NCBI RefSeq assembly: GCF_900636385.1
Contig: NZ_LR134269.1
Location: forward strand, 2,108,001-2,172,000
Source: Staphylococcus warneri
GTDB taxonomy: Bacteria > Bacillota > Bacilli > Staphylococcales > Staphylococcaceae
DNA: 64,000 nucleotides
Reading direction: 5' to 3'
Below the pieces are notes generated by a model. The model made no database searches and had not been told where the DNA came from. It saw nothing but the letters and a program-made list of their open reading frames with translations. Positions 1 to 9,936 of this stretch are shown one piece after another. Both the position numbers and the translations under genes were made by a program. Numbering within the stretch: the first letter of the stretch is position 1; each line of letters opens with the position of its first letter.

Positions 1-481
1 GTGCGCGAGATACCGTATTTACAAAGTTATAACCAAATAAGAATAAAATACCTAAAAAACTAATTTGTAAATATGTCGTTGCTTGTCCTAATAAAGTAGC
101 TGGCGTACCGATTAATAATAGTAAGTGTTTTGAAAATATGAATCCAATCACACCAAATATCAATGCCATCGACGTCATTACAACAACAAATGCATTTAAA
201 TATTGCTTAAGCCCCCTATAATCCTTTTTACCGTAATATTGAGATAATATCGTTAAAACTGCATTATTTAAACCTAAAATAAATGAAAGTATCGTTATTA
301 AAATAGTAGTAGAAATCGCCACAGCGCCTAGCGCGTGAGCCCCTAATAAATTCCCAACCCATAAACTATCTATAATTTGAAACGAGGTTTGAAGTAGATT
401 GGTTAACATGATGGGACCTGAGAACAAAACCAAACCTTTGAATATATTGCCATGTGTAAAATCACGTTGTTTACTCGGCAT
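1..481 (-). CDS. MATE-family multidrug efflux transporter, N-terminal part (runs off window)
   Basis: The reverse strand is open from an ATG at 481 to the window edge, giving about 160 residues of a hydrophobic membrane protein. The start has an AAGGGG-type ribosome site a few bases upstream. The N-terminus (MPSKQRDFTHGN, then a helix with LVLFSGPIMLTNLLQ and SLWVGNLLGAHALGAVA) is the first repeat of the MATE/NorM fold, in which cation-driven export of drugs occurs across the cytoplasmic membrane. About four membrane helices are inside the window. The C-terminal two thirds are missing only because the window ends. Substrate cannot be told. Confidence 0.8.
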   Translation of the reverse strand, partial: MPSKQRDFTHGNIFKGLVLFSGPIMLTNLLQTSFQIIDSLWVGNLLGAHALGAVAISTTILITILSFILGLNNAVLTILSQYYGKKDYRGLKQYLNAFVVVMTSMALIFGVIGFIFSKHLLLLIGTPATLLGQATTYLQISFLGILFLFGYNFVNTVSRA

Positions 482-591
482 TCAGACAACCCCTTTGTAT
501 TTGTAACTTTTCATATATCAATTCATTTATGATATCTATTCCCATATATCATGTCAATTTAACCCATATGAGAAATTAAGCCATACAAAAT

Positions 592-631
592 AAAAAACTG
601 CACTACAAGTAGACAAACTTGTAATGCAGTA
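592..631 (-). terminator. Intrinsic terminator of the DUF805 gene
   Basis: On the minus strand an ACTGCA-TACAAGT / ACTTGTA-TGCAGT stem with one mismatch closes a short loop and is followed by a T-run, just downstream of the stop at 655. Confidence 0.75.
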
Positions 632-654
632 GATTGAAGTTCATTTGATATCTT

Positions 655-1164
655 TTATGCTTCATACATGTGTTCTTTAGGATTTGGTCCATATTGGTTC
701 GTACCTTTTTCACTGTCTTGAATACAATACACTAATGCCATAATTGAAATAACAATACTTCCAATGGCAAATATAATTGCCATAATTGCTAATACAATGA
801 TGACAACAATATTTAAATGCTCTAGTTGAGAAAACCATCCATAGTCATTTGCCATTTGATTTATCGGATTTAAAAGGGTTAATACTAAATAGATGACGGG
901 TATCGTTTTACCTTTTCCAATATCATGAAATCGTCTTACCGAAATTGTAAACATCGGTACTGTAAAAATGAGATACACGATATAAAAGACTATGTCATAA
1001 ATGATTTTCCCATGTTGAAGTGGTACTAATATTAACGATGCAATAATCGCAATCATTAATAAACAAATCATGTTAATTAAAACCGGCCACCAAAAATCTT
1101 TTCTTCGTGTCCTACCTTCTAATATCAATGCATTTTGCCAAAACGCTTTATAAGACCTTAACAT
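655..1164 (-). CDS. DUF805 family integral membrane protein
   Basis: A 169-residue protein with an N-terminal amphipathic part (YKAFWQNALILEGRTRRKDFW) and about four membrane helices. The RRFHDIGKG motif between helices 2 and 3 and the aromatic-rich start are typical of DUF805 (YhaH-like) inner-membrane proteins, whose biochemical role is unknown. An AAAGGGG ribosome site precedes the ATG at 1164. It is monocistronic, with its own terminator at 592-631. Function is not inferred beyond membrane location. Confidence 0.8.
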   Translation of the reverse strand: MLRSYKAFWQNALILEGRTRRKDFWWPVLINMICLLMIAIIASLILVPLQHGKIIYDIVFYIVYLIFTVPMFTISVRRFHDIGKGKTIPVIYLVLTLLNPINQMANDYGWFSQLEHLNIVVIIVLAIMAIIFAIGSIVISIMALVYCIQDSEKGTNQYGPNPKEHMYEA

Positions 1165-1296
1165 TTTCTACCCCTTTCACAAAAATTTATTTCAATATCT
1201 ATTATATAATTTATCAATTATCATTCAATATGACTAGAATTTTTCAATTAATTAAAAAACAAATTTACTTTAAAAGAACCAATACATTTTGGTCGT

Positions 1297-1956
1297 CTAA
1301 TCATTTACAGATGATTCAAAATAAGTATCTAAAAATGTATAATGTGTACCATTCTTAATATTAAAGTAATTTTTACCGAAGTTATCTAACAATGCGTGGA
1401 ATTCATTCGCATCTTGATTGGTAAATGTTGAAGGTAATTGTATTTCTTTTTTAAATTTATCGTAACTATCCGTATTCGCATAACCGAGTTTGGCATATAA
1501 TCGTCTCGTGTAACTATCTGGGATAAACTCTACCCCACCAAAAATATACACGATCAATACATCCGCTGTTTCACTACCAATGCCTCGTATACTTAATAAT
1601 TCTTTTCTAAGATCATCCCTATATTGTGTAACAATACGGTCATAATCAAAATGATGTTGATCTAACCATGAGAATAATGCAAGAATCGCTTTAGCCTTAT
1701 TTTTATAGAAACCACTTGATTTAATCACCATTTGTAAGTTTTCTAATGGCATATTTAATATATATTTTGGGTTAAAATCCGTTGCTTCTTTTAATGATTG
1801 TAAAGCTAAATCAGCATTTCTCCAATTGGTATTTTGAACAAGGATTGCTCCTAACATCATTTCAATATTACTGTCTGCAGGCCACCAATGTTGGGGTCCC
1901 ATGTTTTGATATAAAATGTTATATAATTCTTCTGTTTGTAACAAAATATCCCCCAT
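1297..1956 (-). CDS. Endonuclease III-like HhH-GPD DNA glycosylase
   Basis: A 219-residue HhH-GPD superfamily protein for base-excision repair. The helix-hairpin-helix is at about residues 120-135 (IRGIGSETADVL) and the catalytic aspartate is Asp147 in FIPDSYTRRL. The lysine used by bifunctional endonuclease III in the hairpin (GxGxKTA) is replaced by serine-glutamate, and there is no C-terminal cysteine cluster for an iron-sulfur centre. That points to a monofunctional glycosylase of the class often annotated as endonuclease III domain protein in staphylococci, not to Nth itself. The damaged base it removes cannot be deduced. Confidence 0.85.
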   Translation of the reverse strand: MGDILLQTEELYNILYQNMGPQHWWPADSNIEMMLGAILVQNTNWRNADLALQSLKEATDFNPKYILNMPLENLQMVIKSSGFYKNKAKAILALFSWLDQHHFDYDRIVTQYRDDLRKELLSIRGIGSETADVLIVYIFGGVEFIPDSYTRRLYAKLGYANTDSYDKFKKEIQLPSTFTNQDANEFHALLDNFGKNYFNIKNGTHYTFLDTYFESSVND

Positions 1957-2019
1957 TTACATAGTCATAAAAACACCCTTATAACTGTAGTAGCTATAAG
2001 GGTTTAATCACATTTTAAA

Positions 2020-3681
2020 TTACATTGACTCTGGAGCAGATACGCCAACTAATGCTAATGCATTGTTTAAAGTAATTCTTACTGCTTCTACAAGCGCAAT
2101 GTGAGCTTTTGTTTTTTCAATATCATCTGTTAATACTTTTTCAGCATTATAGAATTTATGGAAGTGTGACGCTAAATCTTGAATATAATTTGTCATACGA
2201 TGTGGTGCTCTTGAGTCTGCTGCACTTTCAATTGTTGGTTCAAACTCTGCCACTTTTTTCAATAATTCAATTGCTTTTTCATTAGTGATTTTTGAAAAAT
2301 CAACGTCCGTACTAATGTCTATACCTTGTTCTTTAGCTTGTTTTAAGATAGAACAAATACGTGCATGACCATATTGTGCATAATAAACTGGGTTATCTTG
2401 CGATTGTTCTTTCGCTAATTCCATATCAAAATCAAAGTGTGTATCAGGACTACGCATTGTTAAGAAATAACGTGCCGCATCGACACCGACTTCATCCATA
2501 ATTTCACGTAATGTAATGGCATTACCTGTACGTTTACTCATTTTTACTTCTTCGCCATTTTGCATTAGACGTACCATTTGCATAATTTGAATTTCTAAAC
2601 GATCACTATCTACACCAAATGTTTCAAGTGACGCTTTCAAACGGTTGATATAACCGTGATGGTCAGCACCCATTAAATCGATTAAAATATCATTACCACG
2701 TTGTACTTTATCAAAATGATAAGCGATGTCTGGTAAGAAATAAGTGTAATTGCCATCTTTTTTGATTAGTACTCTGTCTTTGTCATCTTTAAAATCTGAT
2801 GTACGCAACCAAGTTGCACCATCCGCTTCATATGTGTAACCTAATTCATTCATTTTAGCTAACACTTCTTTAATTTCGCCTTTTTCATATAGAGACGTTT
2901 CACTAAACCAATTATCAAAATGCGTATTGAAGTCTGATAAATCTTTCTTCAATTTAGACATTTCATAATCTACACCAAGCTGTCTAAATGTCTTCAGACG
3001 TTCATCATCACTATAGTCTTTAATTTCCGGATGTTTGTCCGCTAAATCTTTACCGATTTCAACGATATCTTTACCATTATAGCCATCTTCTGGCATTTCA
3101 TGACTGTCATCACCTAATGCTTCAAAGAAACGTGTTTCAATTGAACGTGCAAGATTTGAAATTTGGTTACCAGCATCATTAATATAATATTCACGTGTCA
3201 CATGATAACCTGCTGCTATTAAAATGTTAGCTAATGTATCACCAACTGCCGCATTACGTGCATGACCAATGTGCAAGTCTCCTGTTGGATTAGCTGATAC
3301 ATATTCAAGTAAAATATTTTTATTTTTAGATTCTTCTGCTTTACCGAACTGATCGCCTTTTTGAATAGCCTCTGGAATAATATCTGTTAAATATTGGTTA
3401 TCTAAATAAAAATTGATAAATCCTGGCCCAGCGATATCAACCTTTTTAACATGCGCTTTACTAGCATCTAAATGATCCACGATAGCTTGTGCAATCTCAC
3501 GTGGATTACGTTTAGCTATTTTAGTAAGTACCATTGCAATATTCGTTGAATAGTCGCCATTTTTTACATCTTTAGGAATCTCTATTTTAATTTCTGGAAT
3601 GTCATTTGCTAATTTAGCTTTTTTAATACTTGCTTCAATTTCTTCAACTAGCGTCTGTTTGACTTGTTCTATTATGTTCAT
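2020..3681 (-). CDS. argS: Arginyl-tRNA synthetase
   Basis: A 553-residue class I aminoacyl-tRNA synthetase charging tRNA-Arg. The HIGH signature is at residues 137-140 ([11 protein letters not shown]), and a KMSKR loop ([14 protein letters not shown]) lies about two thirds along. The N-terminal Add1-like domain and the C-terminal DALR-type anticodon-binding domain (YAQYGHARI onward) are both complete. The ATG at 3681 overlaps the stop of the upstream DUF1934 gene as TAATG, with an AAGGAG site inside that gene, so the two are translationally coupled. The same pairing is common in Firmicutes. Confidence 0.97.
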   Translation of the reverse strand: MNIIEQVKQTLVEEIEASIKKAKLANDIPEIKIEIPKDVKNGDYSTNIAMVLTKIAKRNPREIAQAIVDHLDASKAHVKKVDIAGPGFINFYLDNQYLTDIIPEAIQKGDQFGKAEESKNKNILLEYVSANPTGDLHIGHARNAAVGDTLANILIAAGYHVTREYYINDAGNQISNLARSIETRFFEALGDDSHEMPEDGYNGKDIVEIGKDLADKHPEIKDYSDDERLKTFRQLGVDYEMSKLKKDLSDFNTHFDNWFSETSLYEKGEIKEVLAKMNELGYTYEADGATWLRTSDFKDDKDRVLIKKDGNYTYFLPDIAYHFDKVQRGNDILIDLMGADHHGYINRLKASLETFGVDSDRLEIQIMQMVRLMQNGEEVKMSKRTGNAITLREIMDEVGVDAARYFLTMRSPDTHFDFDMELAKEQSQDNPVYYAQYGHARICSILKQAKEQGIDISTDVDFSKITNEKAIELLKKVAEFEPTIESAADSRAPHRMTNYIQDLASHFHKFYNAEKVLTDDIEKTKAHIALVEAVRITLNNALALVGVSAPESM

Positions 3682-4094
3682 TAGCCTAACTCCTTGTAAT
3701 TTATTTCGTATTGGTATGAACCCATTTTCTCTTCATTTTGAAATAATTCGTAATGTACTTTCAGTTTACCACCATCTGGGGTAACAAAATGTAGAATACT
3801 TAACGTTTTAACATTTAACGGAATACGGCCTGCAGGTATATCATAAAATGTAGTTGTTTCAGCACCTTCTACAAAATGAAAGTTCATATTAATATCGCCT
3901 TTTCGAATCAATTTCACGCCATCTTCTTCTATTTTAATGGTTACGTTCACGTTGGCATCATCTATATGTTCAGTATATCTAATGATGTGAGATTGACGTT
4001 TGTGCCATGATCCTTCAGTAGTAAAATCAAACTTCTCTTTTTCGCCATTTTGTTTAATTATCTGTTTCGTTTGGATTTTAACATTATTTTCCAA
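3681..4094 (-). CDS. DUF1934 family protein (YwiB-like)
   Basis: A 137-residue beta-rich protein of the DUF1934/YwiB family, which has a calycin-like barrel and no established activity. Key visible features are the N-terminal strand [17 protein letters not shown], a [15 protein letters not shown] stretch and a C-terminal [21 protein letters not shown] strand. Translation probably starts at a TTG (4094) that lies a few bases after a GGGAG ribosome site. The gene overlaps argS by one base (TAATG), so it is probably made together with arginyl-tRNA synthetase. Confidence 0.85.
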   Translation of the reverse strand: MENNVKIQTKQIIKQNGEKEKFDFTTEGSWHKRQSHIIRYTEHIDDANVNVTIKIEEDGVKLIRKGDINMNFHFVEGAETTTFYDIPAGRIPLNVKTLSILHFVTPDGGKLKVHYELFQNEEKMGSYQYEINYKELG

Positions 4095-4189
4095 TTTACT
4101 ACTCCCTTATCCTACACAATAATACATGATATTATAGCATAATTGCCCTATTGCTTGTAGTATTGGACAATTGAATTTATTAATAAATA

Positions 4190-4231
4190 TAAAATGAGTG
4201 GATAAGCCAAAAATAGCTTATCCACTCATTT
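4190..4231 (-). terminator. Terminator after the 44-residue membrane-peptide gene
   Basis: A perfect 17-bp inverted repeat (AAAATGAGTGGATAAGC and its complement, 8-base loop) lies directly after the stop at 4236. It could end transcripts from either strand. Confidence 0.8.
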
Positions 4232-4235
4232 TATC

Positions 4236-4370
4236 CTATCTAGCCTCAATAACATCTTCTAATGATTCTATGTCAACAATATGGTTTTGATATTTGCGTT
4301 TTTCAAGTTGATACTTATAGAAATATACGCTGCCAAAAATCAATGCTGTCATGAATATTAATTTATTCAT
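4236..4370 (-). CDS. Small membrane-anchored peptide, 44 residues
   Basis: A short gene on the reverse strand: ATG at 4370, stop TAG at 4236-4238, with a GAGGT ribosome site seven bases upstream and its own strong terminator. The peptide begins with a hydrophobic segment (LIFMTALIFGSVYFY) followed by a basic stretch (QLEKRKYQNH) and an acidic tail (DIESLEDVIEAR), as expected of a single-pass protein with its tail in the cytoplasm. I do not recognise a family. The good ribosome site and terminator make it likely to be real. Confidence 0.6.
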   Translation of the reverse strand: MNKLIFMTALIFGSVYFYKYQLEKRKYQNHIVDIESLEDVIEAR

Positions 4371-4464
4371 TTTTTTACCTCATATTCTATAATGATATTT
4401 ATTTCTTTTTTTATATTATCATTATCACAACTATGAGTAAACACGATTTATCCACGCTTATTAA

Positions 4465-4857
4465 TTATTGAAAGGCGCCGTCTTTATAGATCACTTTTTC
4501 CTTATTACCACCAATAAATTGATTGTAATTGTCATTTTGGAAGTCAGTTAACAACGCTTTAGATGTACCATATTTTAATATGCCACCGTCAGTAATGATT
4601 TGCATTTTTCTAAACAGCAAACCATCTTTAAGACGAATTTCTTTTAATGGCTCATAATCTAAAATATCAGCATCTTTAATTTCAAATGTTTTAAATGCAA
4701 TGGTTAAACACGCCAACGTTTCTTCCCCTAAATAATAGACATGCAAATCTTCTTGCTTATGCTGCCCCACTAAAAGCCTACCTTTAACAAAGCTATGTTC
4801 CGGAAATTTCAACTCTAAAAAATCAATCAGTTCCTCTTCTTTTAATTTGAATTGCAT
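4465..4857 (-). CDS. Conserved hypothetical cytoplasmic protein, 130 residues
   Basis: A 130-residue soluble protein with no signal peptide or membrane segment. It has a good GGGGAT ribosome site before the ATG at 4857. It begins MQFKLKEEELIDFLELKF and contains alternating short strands with many lysine and glutamate residues. I do not recognise a domain. It stands between two small membrane-protein genes and probably forms its own transcript. The phrase FRKMQIITDGGILKYGTSKALL resembles the PH-like fold used in some Firmicute YokE/YvbH-type proteins, but that is a guess. Confidence 0.65.
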   Translation of the reverse strand: MQFKLKEEELIDFLELKFPEHSFVKGRLLVGQHKQEDLHVYYLGEETLACLTIAFKTFEIKDADILDYEPLKEIRLKDGLLFRKMQIITDGGILKYGTSKALLTDFQNDNYNQFIGGNKEKVIYKDGAFQ

Positions 4858-4916
4858 AAACCCATCCCCTATTCTCTTTTTGATTGTATATCGATAATGA
4901 TTACTTTAAAAAACTG

Positions 4917-4946
4917 GCTACTCATTTCTATATAGAAATGAGTAGC
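4917..4946 (-). terminator. Terminator of the small two-helix membrane protein
   Basis: The palindrome CTACTCATTTCTATATAGAA continues to a 12-bp stem with a 4-base centre. On the minus strand it is followed after a few bases by six T. It sits 34 bases after the stop at 4980. Confidence 0.7.
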
Positions 4947-4979
4947 TTATTTATAGTTTTATGTAATTATTTATAAAAT

Positions 4980-5219
4980 TTAAAGACCTGCTTGCGAAGC
5001 AATAATATAGCCTAATGTAAATCCAATTAATGCAAAAACAATTGCAGCAATGATAATAACTATACCATGTACTTTTTTACCTTTACTAATTGTTAAAGCA
5101 CCAAAAACAACACCTGCTGGACCAAATATAATTGGCAGTATAATTAGTGATAACCCAGAAAAGACCCATCCAAGGATTATAAAAACTAACGCATTGTTAT
5201 CTTTTTGTTGTTCAGACAT
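4980..5219 (-). CDS. Small two-helix membrane protein
   Basis: A 79-residue protein starting MSEQQKDNNALVFII at 5219, directly behind a near-perfect AAGGAGG site seven bases away. A longer in-frame reading from 5288 has no such site. Two long hydrophobic segments (about 10-35 and 50-74) are joined by GALTISKGKKVHG, so it is a small integral membrane protein with glycine-rich helices. The arrangement resembles DUF4190-like proteins. Role unknown. Confidence 0.7.
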   Translation of the reverse strand: MSEQQKDNNALVFIILGWVFSGLSLIILPIIFGPAGVVFGALTISKGKKVHGIVIIIAAIVFALIGFTLGYIIASQAGL

Positions 5220-5345
5220 ATAATACCTCCTTATTTTTTTATTTAATTTAAATATACATTTTTTTGATGAATTTGTTAATACTTTCAAACATTTTATTAA
5301 TATATTTCAAAAATAATACTTTAAATATTAATACCCTTATAAAAA

Positions 5346-5394
5346 TAAGGTTACTTCTTCCTATATTTTTTATAAGGAAAAGTAACCTATAATA
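5346..5394 (-). terminator. Terminator of the ywhD-like gene
   Basis: AGGTTACTT and AAGTAACCT form the outer stem around an interrupted inner stem. On the minus strand it is followed by TTATTTTTAT. Confidence 0.55.
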
Positions 5395-5459
5395 TCAAAT
5401 TAATACTAAGTTAAAGCTCTAATTGTTTAGATAAAATTCATTTACATTTACAATTGGGT

Positions 5460-5969
5460 TTATCCCAATGCCTTAAACAATGCTTCGGTAGAGTTATTCC
5501 ACATTTCTTCATTATGATTTTGTAAAAATGTTTTTAATACTTTTTTATTGTCTTCACCAATATGGTCTATAATAATTTGATGTTTCATTGATTTATCCAT
5601 CATATTAACGTGTTCTGGCATGCTCTTATAACCACGTCTTATACTTTTGTTTACTAATAAGTAACATGCTGTTACACCTGCATAGTAAGGGCCATTTTCG
5701 CCTCTTTCAGTTGTAACCCAACATAGCCAGTATTCTTTAGCTTCTTCGCCTTCTACTTCTGATTTATCTGTTATCCATTTTACACCTTTTTCAACTTTAG
5801 CACGGGCATGCATACCACCAATATCAACAAAGGCTTCTTGATTTTCAACATCTATAAAGACAGGCGCAATATTATCTAGACTGATTGAACCGATATTTGT
5901 ACCTTTATGGCCATCTAATGGGTCATTTTTTATGATGTTAAAATTAAATCCTTTTTTCTCAGTCACCAT
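5460..5969 (-). CDS. YwhD family protein
   Basis: A 169-residue soluble protein matching the YwhD family of Firmicutes, beginning MVTEKKGFNFNIIKNDP. The chosen ATG (5969) follows GAGGAGG by six bases; an upstream in-frame ATG overlaps that ribosome site and is unlikely. Family members have a conserved GGMHARAKVEKGVKW stretch (seen here at about 48-62) and an aromatic-rich LCWVTTERGENGPYYAGV stretch. No enzymatic role is established. It lies upstream of, and on the opposite side of a short gap from, the HD phosphohydrolase gene, as in other staphylococci. Confidence 0.85.
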   Translation of the reverse strand: MVTEKKGFNFNIIKNDPLDGHKGTNIGSISLDNIAPVFIDVENQEAFVDIGGMHARAKVEKGVKWITDKSEVEGEEAKEYWLCWVTTERGENGPYYAGVTACYLLVNKSIRRGYKSMPEHVNMMDKSMKHQIIIDHIGEDNKKVLKTFLQNHNEEMWNNSTEALFKALG

Positions 5970-6036
5970 CGGTACCTCCTCATACAATTTTCAACTGATT
6001 ACTATATTAAATGAGCGATCACATTCTATCAAATCA

Positions 6037-7335
6037 TTAATTTAATTCATTTAATAGATTAATAATAGAGCCTTTAATCATGTCATCTTCAATATTTAAA
6101 ACTAATTCTTTTGGATAGTACAATTTATAGTCTTCTCTATTAATACCTGTAATACTATTTATCACTAGTGATTGATTACTTATTTCTCTTATCGTACCAT
6201 CTCGTCTCAATAAATGAATCGGTTTACGATTGGAACCCGGTCTATCATAATCATAAGGCAAGTCTGAAAATGATTCGCTTACAAAATAATAATCTGGATT
6301 AATGCCACCCGATTCAAATAGTTCTTGAAGTTCAGAAATGGTAATAATTGAACCATCAAATGGAATATATTTAAATAAATCACGATTAATAAAACGACGT
6401 GATAAATCACTTAAAATCTCGTCATCTTCATCAATCCACTTTTTCAAATAATATAAGACAACCGCTTCGTCTAAATCTACATATTGTTGAATCGTCATTG
6501 TACCTTCAAAGAATGGAATAAAATCTTCAGGTGACTTTTTAAATTGATAACCTTCATTATATAATTGCTTTGCTCTTTTTAAACAATTATTAAGCAATAC
6601 TTCTCCACCACGACTAACTGGATGGAAATAAATTTGCCAATACATTTGATAACGACTCATGATAAAATTTTCAACGGCATGCATGCCGCTTTCTTTTATT
6701 AACACTTCGTCTTTTGATGGGCGCATTAATCGTAATATACGTTCCATATCAAACGCACCATAAGACACGCCTGTAAAATACGCATCTCGTTGTAAATAGT
6801 CCATTCTATCAGCATCAATTTGAGATGATATCATAGAAATAACTAGTTTATTGTGATGTGTTTTATTAATCACATCTGCCACTTCTTGAGGAAATGTATC
6901 TGACACACGACTTAGCACTTCATTTACTTCAGTATCCTCGGTGATAATTGCCTGAGTAAATGCTTCGTGATCGGTATTGAAAATCTTTTCAAAGCTATGA
7001 GAAAAAGGTCCATGACCCAAATCATGTAACAATGCAGCACATAAAGCAAGAGGACGATCATTGTTATCCCACGCGTCACGACCTTCAAACGTTTCATCTA
7101 TCATGCGGCGAACAATTTCATAAACGCCTAAAGAGTGACCAAAACGACTATGTTCAGCTGTATGAAAGGAAAGATATAATGTGCCAAGTTGCTTAATTCT
7201 ACGTAATCGTTGAAATTCTTTTGTCTTAACTAAATCCCAAATCAACTGGTCTTTAACGTGGATATACCTATGTATAGGATCTTTAAATACCTTTTCCTCT
7301 GCTAATTTACTCGTTGTATACGATGATTGTGTCAT
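6037..7335 (-). CDS. HD-domain phosphohydrolase (YwfO/dGTPase-like)
   Basis: A 432-residue HD superfamily metal-dependent phosphohydrolase. The metal motif is visible as His67 (RFGHSLG), His104-Asp105 (LLHDLGHGPFSH) and a later Asp in DADRMDYLQRDAYFTG. Length and the YFTGVSYGAFDMERILRL stretch match the B. subtilis YwfO type, related to dGTP triphosphohydrolases, whose activity on dNTPs is controlled allosterically. The substrate here is inferred only from family. The AAAAGGAGG site before the ATG at 7335 is strong, and the protein is full length. Confidence 0.88.
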   Translation of the reverse strand: MTQSSYTTSKLAEEKVFKDPIHRYIHVKDQLIWDLVKTKEFQRLRRIKQLGTLYLSFHTAEHSRFGHSLGVYEIVRRMIDETFEGRDAWDNNDRPLALCAALLHDLGHGPFSHSFEKIFNTDHEAFTQAIITEDTEVNEVLSRVSDTFPQEVADVINKTHHNKLVISMISSQIDADRMDYLQRDAYFTGVSYGAFDMERILRLMRPSKDEVLIKESGMHAVENFIMSRYQMYWQIYFHPVSRGGEVLLNNCLKRAKQLYNEGYQFKKSPEDFIPFFEGTMTIQQYVDLDEAVVLYYLKKWIDEDDEILSDLSRRFINRDLFKYIPFDGSIITISELQELFESGGINPDYYFVSESFSDLPYDYDRPGSNRKPIHLLRRDGTIREISNQSLVINSITGINREDYKLYYPKELVLNIEDDMIKGSIINLLNELN

Positions 7336-7405
7336 GTAATACCTCCTTTTTATGTGAGACTTTCATCAATGTCTCTGTCTTTGATATATATTTATGACAA
7401 ATGTC

Positions 7406-7882
7406 TTAGAACGTCTTTTTCATTAAAGCCAAATTCATAACTTCGCCATACATTTCAGGTTGATATGAGCGAACCGTTTCAAATCCTTGTTCATTATAGA
7501 AGTGAATGCCTTCATTATTTTGATTATCTACTTCTAAATAAACCGTATCATATTTTCCTTTAAATGCCTCTAACCCTTTTTCTAATAAATGTGTCCCATA
7601 TCCTTTATGTTGTGATTCAGGATGTACATAATGTGCTGATAAATATAATTCTTCTCCATAAATAAAATTGGCAAAGCCAACAATTTCTTCATCTTCTTCG
7701 GCAACTAAAAATAGTTGTTCTTGCATGCGTTTCTTCAAATGTTCTTCATTATATGAAGCTGCTAATAATTCATTGATCGTACTTGCAGCATAAATATTTA
7801 AATACGTATTGTACCAAGCCTTTGTTGCGACATCTCTAATTGCTACCGCATCGGCACTTGTTGCTTCTCTAACTCTATACAT
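7406..7882 (-). CDS. GNAT family N-acetyltransferase
   Basis: A 158-residue GCN5-related acetyltransferase. The acetyl-CoA binding loop is HPESQHKGYGTHLLEKG (V-x-P-x-x-Q-x-x-G-x-G form), followed by VYLEVDNQNNEGIHFYNEQGF, the usual motif B. Start MYRVREATSADAVAI at 7882 is preferred because GGGGAG lies upstream at proper spacing; an upstream ATG is possible. Substrate unknown. Confidence 0.85.
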   Translation of the reverse strand: MYRVREATSADAVAIRDVATKAWYNTYLNIYAASTINELLAASYNEEHLKKRMQEQLFLVAEEDEEIVGFANFIYGEELYLSAHYVHPESQHKGYGTHLLEKGLEAFKGKYDTVYLEVDNQNNEGIHFYNEQGFETVRSYQPEMYGEVMNLALMKKTF

Positions 7883-8139
7883 GTATGTCTCCCCTAACAA
7901 TTCCAAGTTATTAATAAATGTATTATATCACATATATATCCTATTCATTTAATAGAGTGAATTAAACGTTTTGTACTTATATATTTTTTAAAAGTATTTA
8001 TGAAAACATCTATCATTTTTATAAATCGTTTTTTTAATGATGCCTCTACTGTTGAAACGACTCATAAAATATTAAGACCCCCCGATACATTAAGTTATAG
8101 TAAAGGGGGTGTATTAAGTCATTACCTATTTAAACAATC

Positions 8140-8688
8140 TTAAGAATTGCTTTGACTAAATTTGTTATTCCATTCTTTAGCTCTTTCTAAAGCGTAGGTG
8201 TCTTTCATAATGTCTCCAGGTCTTTCGGCCGTGCCAACAATATAGCCTGCTAATTCGCCACCAATAAATTCTAATGTATATTTCATTTGAGCAATACATG
8301 GCTTGGCTTTAACTTTCGGACAATCGCCACCCACTAAAATTAATCTAAATTCTTTTTTAGACATCACTTCTTTAAAATCTGAATATCTTGGATCTACCAT
8401 CGATTCAGACCAATGATCAATAAAAGCTTTCATTGAAGCTGATACACTGTACCAATAAACCGGTGACGCAAAGATAACGACATCGCTATCTAATACAGTT
8501 TGTATGAGTTGTTCGTAGTCATCAGAATATGTCTCAATATTTTTATTATCATGACGCACATCTCTTACTGGATTCAATTGATATTTAGTAAGATCTAACC
8601 ACTGGTGTTCAACATTTTCTAGAACATATTTTGTGAGTTGTGCAGTATTGCCTTCTGGACGACTACCACCAAATAATACCGTAATCAT
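8140..8688 (-). CDS. NAD(P)H-dependent FMN reductase / flavodoxin-fold oxidoreductase
   Basis: A 182-residue flavodoxin-like protein. The phosphate-binding loop GGSRPEGNTAQLTKYVL is at residues 8-24, and SPVYWYSVSASMKAFIDHW (about 75-93) is the typical flavin-reductase motif. A VGGDCPKVKAKPC segment carries two cysteines. Such enzymes reduce FMN, quinones or azo compounds with NAD(P)H in the cytoplasm. An AGGAGGAA site precedes the start. It is a single-gene unit. Confidence 0.85.
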   Translation of the reverse strand: MITVLFGGSRPEGNTAQLTKYVLENVEHQWLDLTKYQLNPVRDVRHDNKNIETYSDDYEQLIQTVLDSDVVIFASPVYWYSVSASMKAFIDHWSESMVDPRYSDFKEVMSKKEFRLILVGGDCPKVKAKPCIAQMKYTLEFIGGELAGYIVGTAERPGDIMKDTYALERAKEWNNKFSQSNS

Positions 8689-8819
8689 TCATTATTCCTC
8701 CTATATCATTTCAGTTTGAAACGCTTTCATTTATTCAATATCTTTCCTTACCCGTTTATAAAAGTTTTATGTATGTATTGAGCAAAATACTGTTATTATC
8801 CAAAGATAATTTTTCCATT

Positions 8820-8865
8820 AAAAAAATACCCGTAAAAAACTATGTGCTAGTTCCTTTACGGGCAT
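8820..8865 (-). terminator. Terminator of the aldo/keto reductase gene
   Basis: GCCCGTAAA and TTTACGGGT pair on the minus strand around a loop, followed by ATTTTTTT; located 46 bases after the stop at 8911. Confidence 0.75.
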
Positions 8866-8910
8866 ATTCTAAAAAAGTTAGTGACTCAAATGATTTCATG
8901 ACTTTCAATA

Positions 8911-9849
8911 TTATTTATTAATCGGGAATAATGCATCAATTTGATTAATTTCATCTTGAGATAATTCGACATTAGCTGCATCAATATTTTCTATCACTTG
9001 TTCTGCACGTTTAGCTCCAGGGATAACAACGTCTAATGCAGGACGAGTTAAATAAAATGCTAAAACAATATTAGCAATAGAAGTTTGATGTGTTTCAGCG
9101 ATATCTTTAAGTTGATTAACGCGACGGACGTTATCTTTAAACACTTCTGGTTTAAAGTCTCTTCTAGTCGCACGGTGATCATCAAATGTTGTATCTTCAT
9201 CATATTTACCTGCAAGAATACCAGATGCTAATGGGAAGTATGGTACAAATGTAATTTGATTTTCTGCTGCATATTGCATTACATCTTCATTTTCTCTATG
9301 CAATAAATTGTATTCTAATTGTACAACATCTACATAACCATCTTTATTGGCCTCTTTCAATTGGTCTAATGTAAAGTTAGATACACCAATAGCTTTGATT
9401 TTCCCTTCTTCTTTCAACTCTTGTAAAGCAGCGACAGCTTTGTCTTTTGGCGTATTATCATCTGGGAAATGAATATAATACAAGTCAATATAGTCAGTTT
9501 GTAGACGCTTTAAACTGTTTTCAACTTGTTGCTTAATAAATTCAGGGTCATTATTTTGTTGTACATTATCTTCTTCATCGAAATAATGAGATCCTTTTGT
9601 AGCAATTTTAACCTGTTCTCTTGGATATTCTTTGACTACTTCTCCAACTAATTCTTCAGAACGTTCTGGCCCATATATATAGGCTGTATCAAGTAAAGTA
9701 ATACCATGATCAATTGCTTTTCTTACCACTTCTTTACCTTGTTCTTCATCTAAATTTGGATATAAGTTGTGCCCACCAACTGCATTTGTACCTAATGCAA
9801 TAGGGAAAACTTTAACATCTGATTTACCTAAAGTGACTTCTTTAGCCAT
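8911..9849 (-). CDS. Aldo/keto reductase
   Basis: A 312-residue NADPH-dependent aldo/keto reductase with a complete TIM barrel. The catalytic tetrad residues are recognisable: Asp-Tyr in [15 protein letters not shown], Lys in KIATKGSHY and His in YYIHFPD. The C-terminal [17 protein letters not shown] binds the 2'-phosphate of NADPH. The start [12 protein letters not shown] (9849) has AAGGAG about eleven bases upstream; an ATG nine bases further up is too close to that site. Carbonyl substrate not inferable. Confidence 0.9.
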   Translation of the reverse strand: MAKEVTLGKSDVKVFPIALGTNAVGGHNLYPNLDEEQGKEVVRKAIDHGITLLDTAYIYGPERSEELVGEVVKEYPREQVKIATKGSHYFDEEDNVQQNNDPEFIKQQVENSLKRLQTDYIDLYYIHFPDDNTPKDKAVAALQELKEEGKIKAIGVSNFTLDQLKEANKDGYVDVVQLEYNLLHRENEDVMQYAAENQITFVPYFPLASGILAGKYDEDTTFDDHRATRRDFKPEVFKDNVRRVNQLKDIAETHQTSIANIVLAFYLTRPALDVVIPGAKRAEQVIENIDAANVELSQDEINQIDALFPINK

Positions 9850-9936
9850 ACTAGACATCTCTCCTTTAGTGATTATATATTTACCCTAAATTAAATCTAA
9901 TCATTCATAAGGAAATCGCTTTTATTTCACAAACAA

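Noticed and set aside
8713..8731. cre-like TGAAACGCTTTCA upstream of the flavin reductase
   Set aside because: It is one base short of the cre spacing, so CcpA recognition is doubtful.
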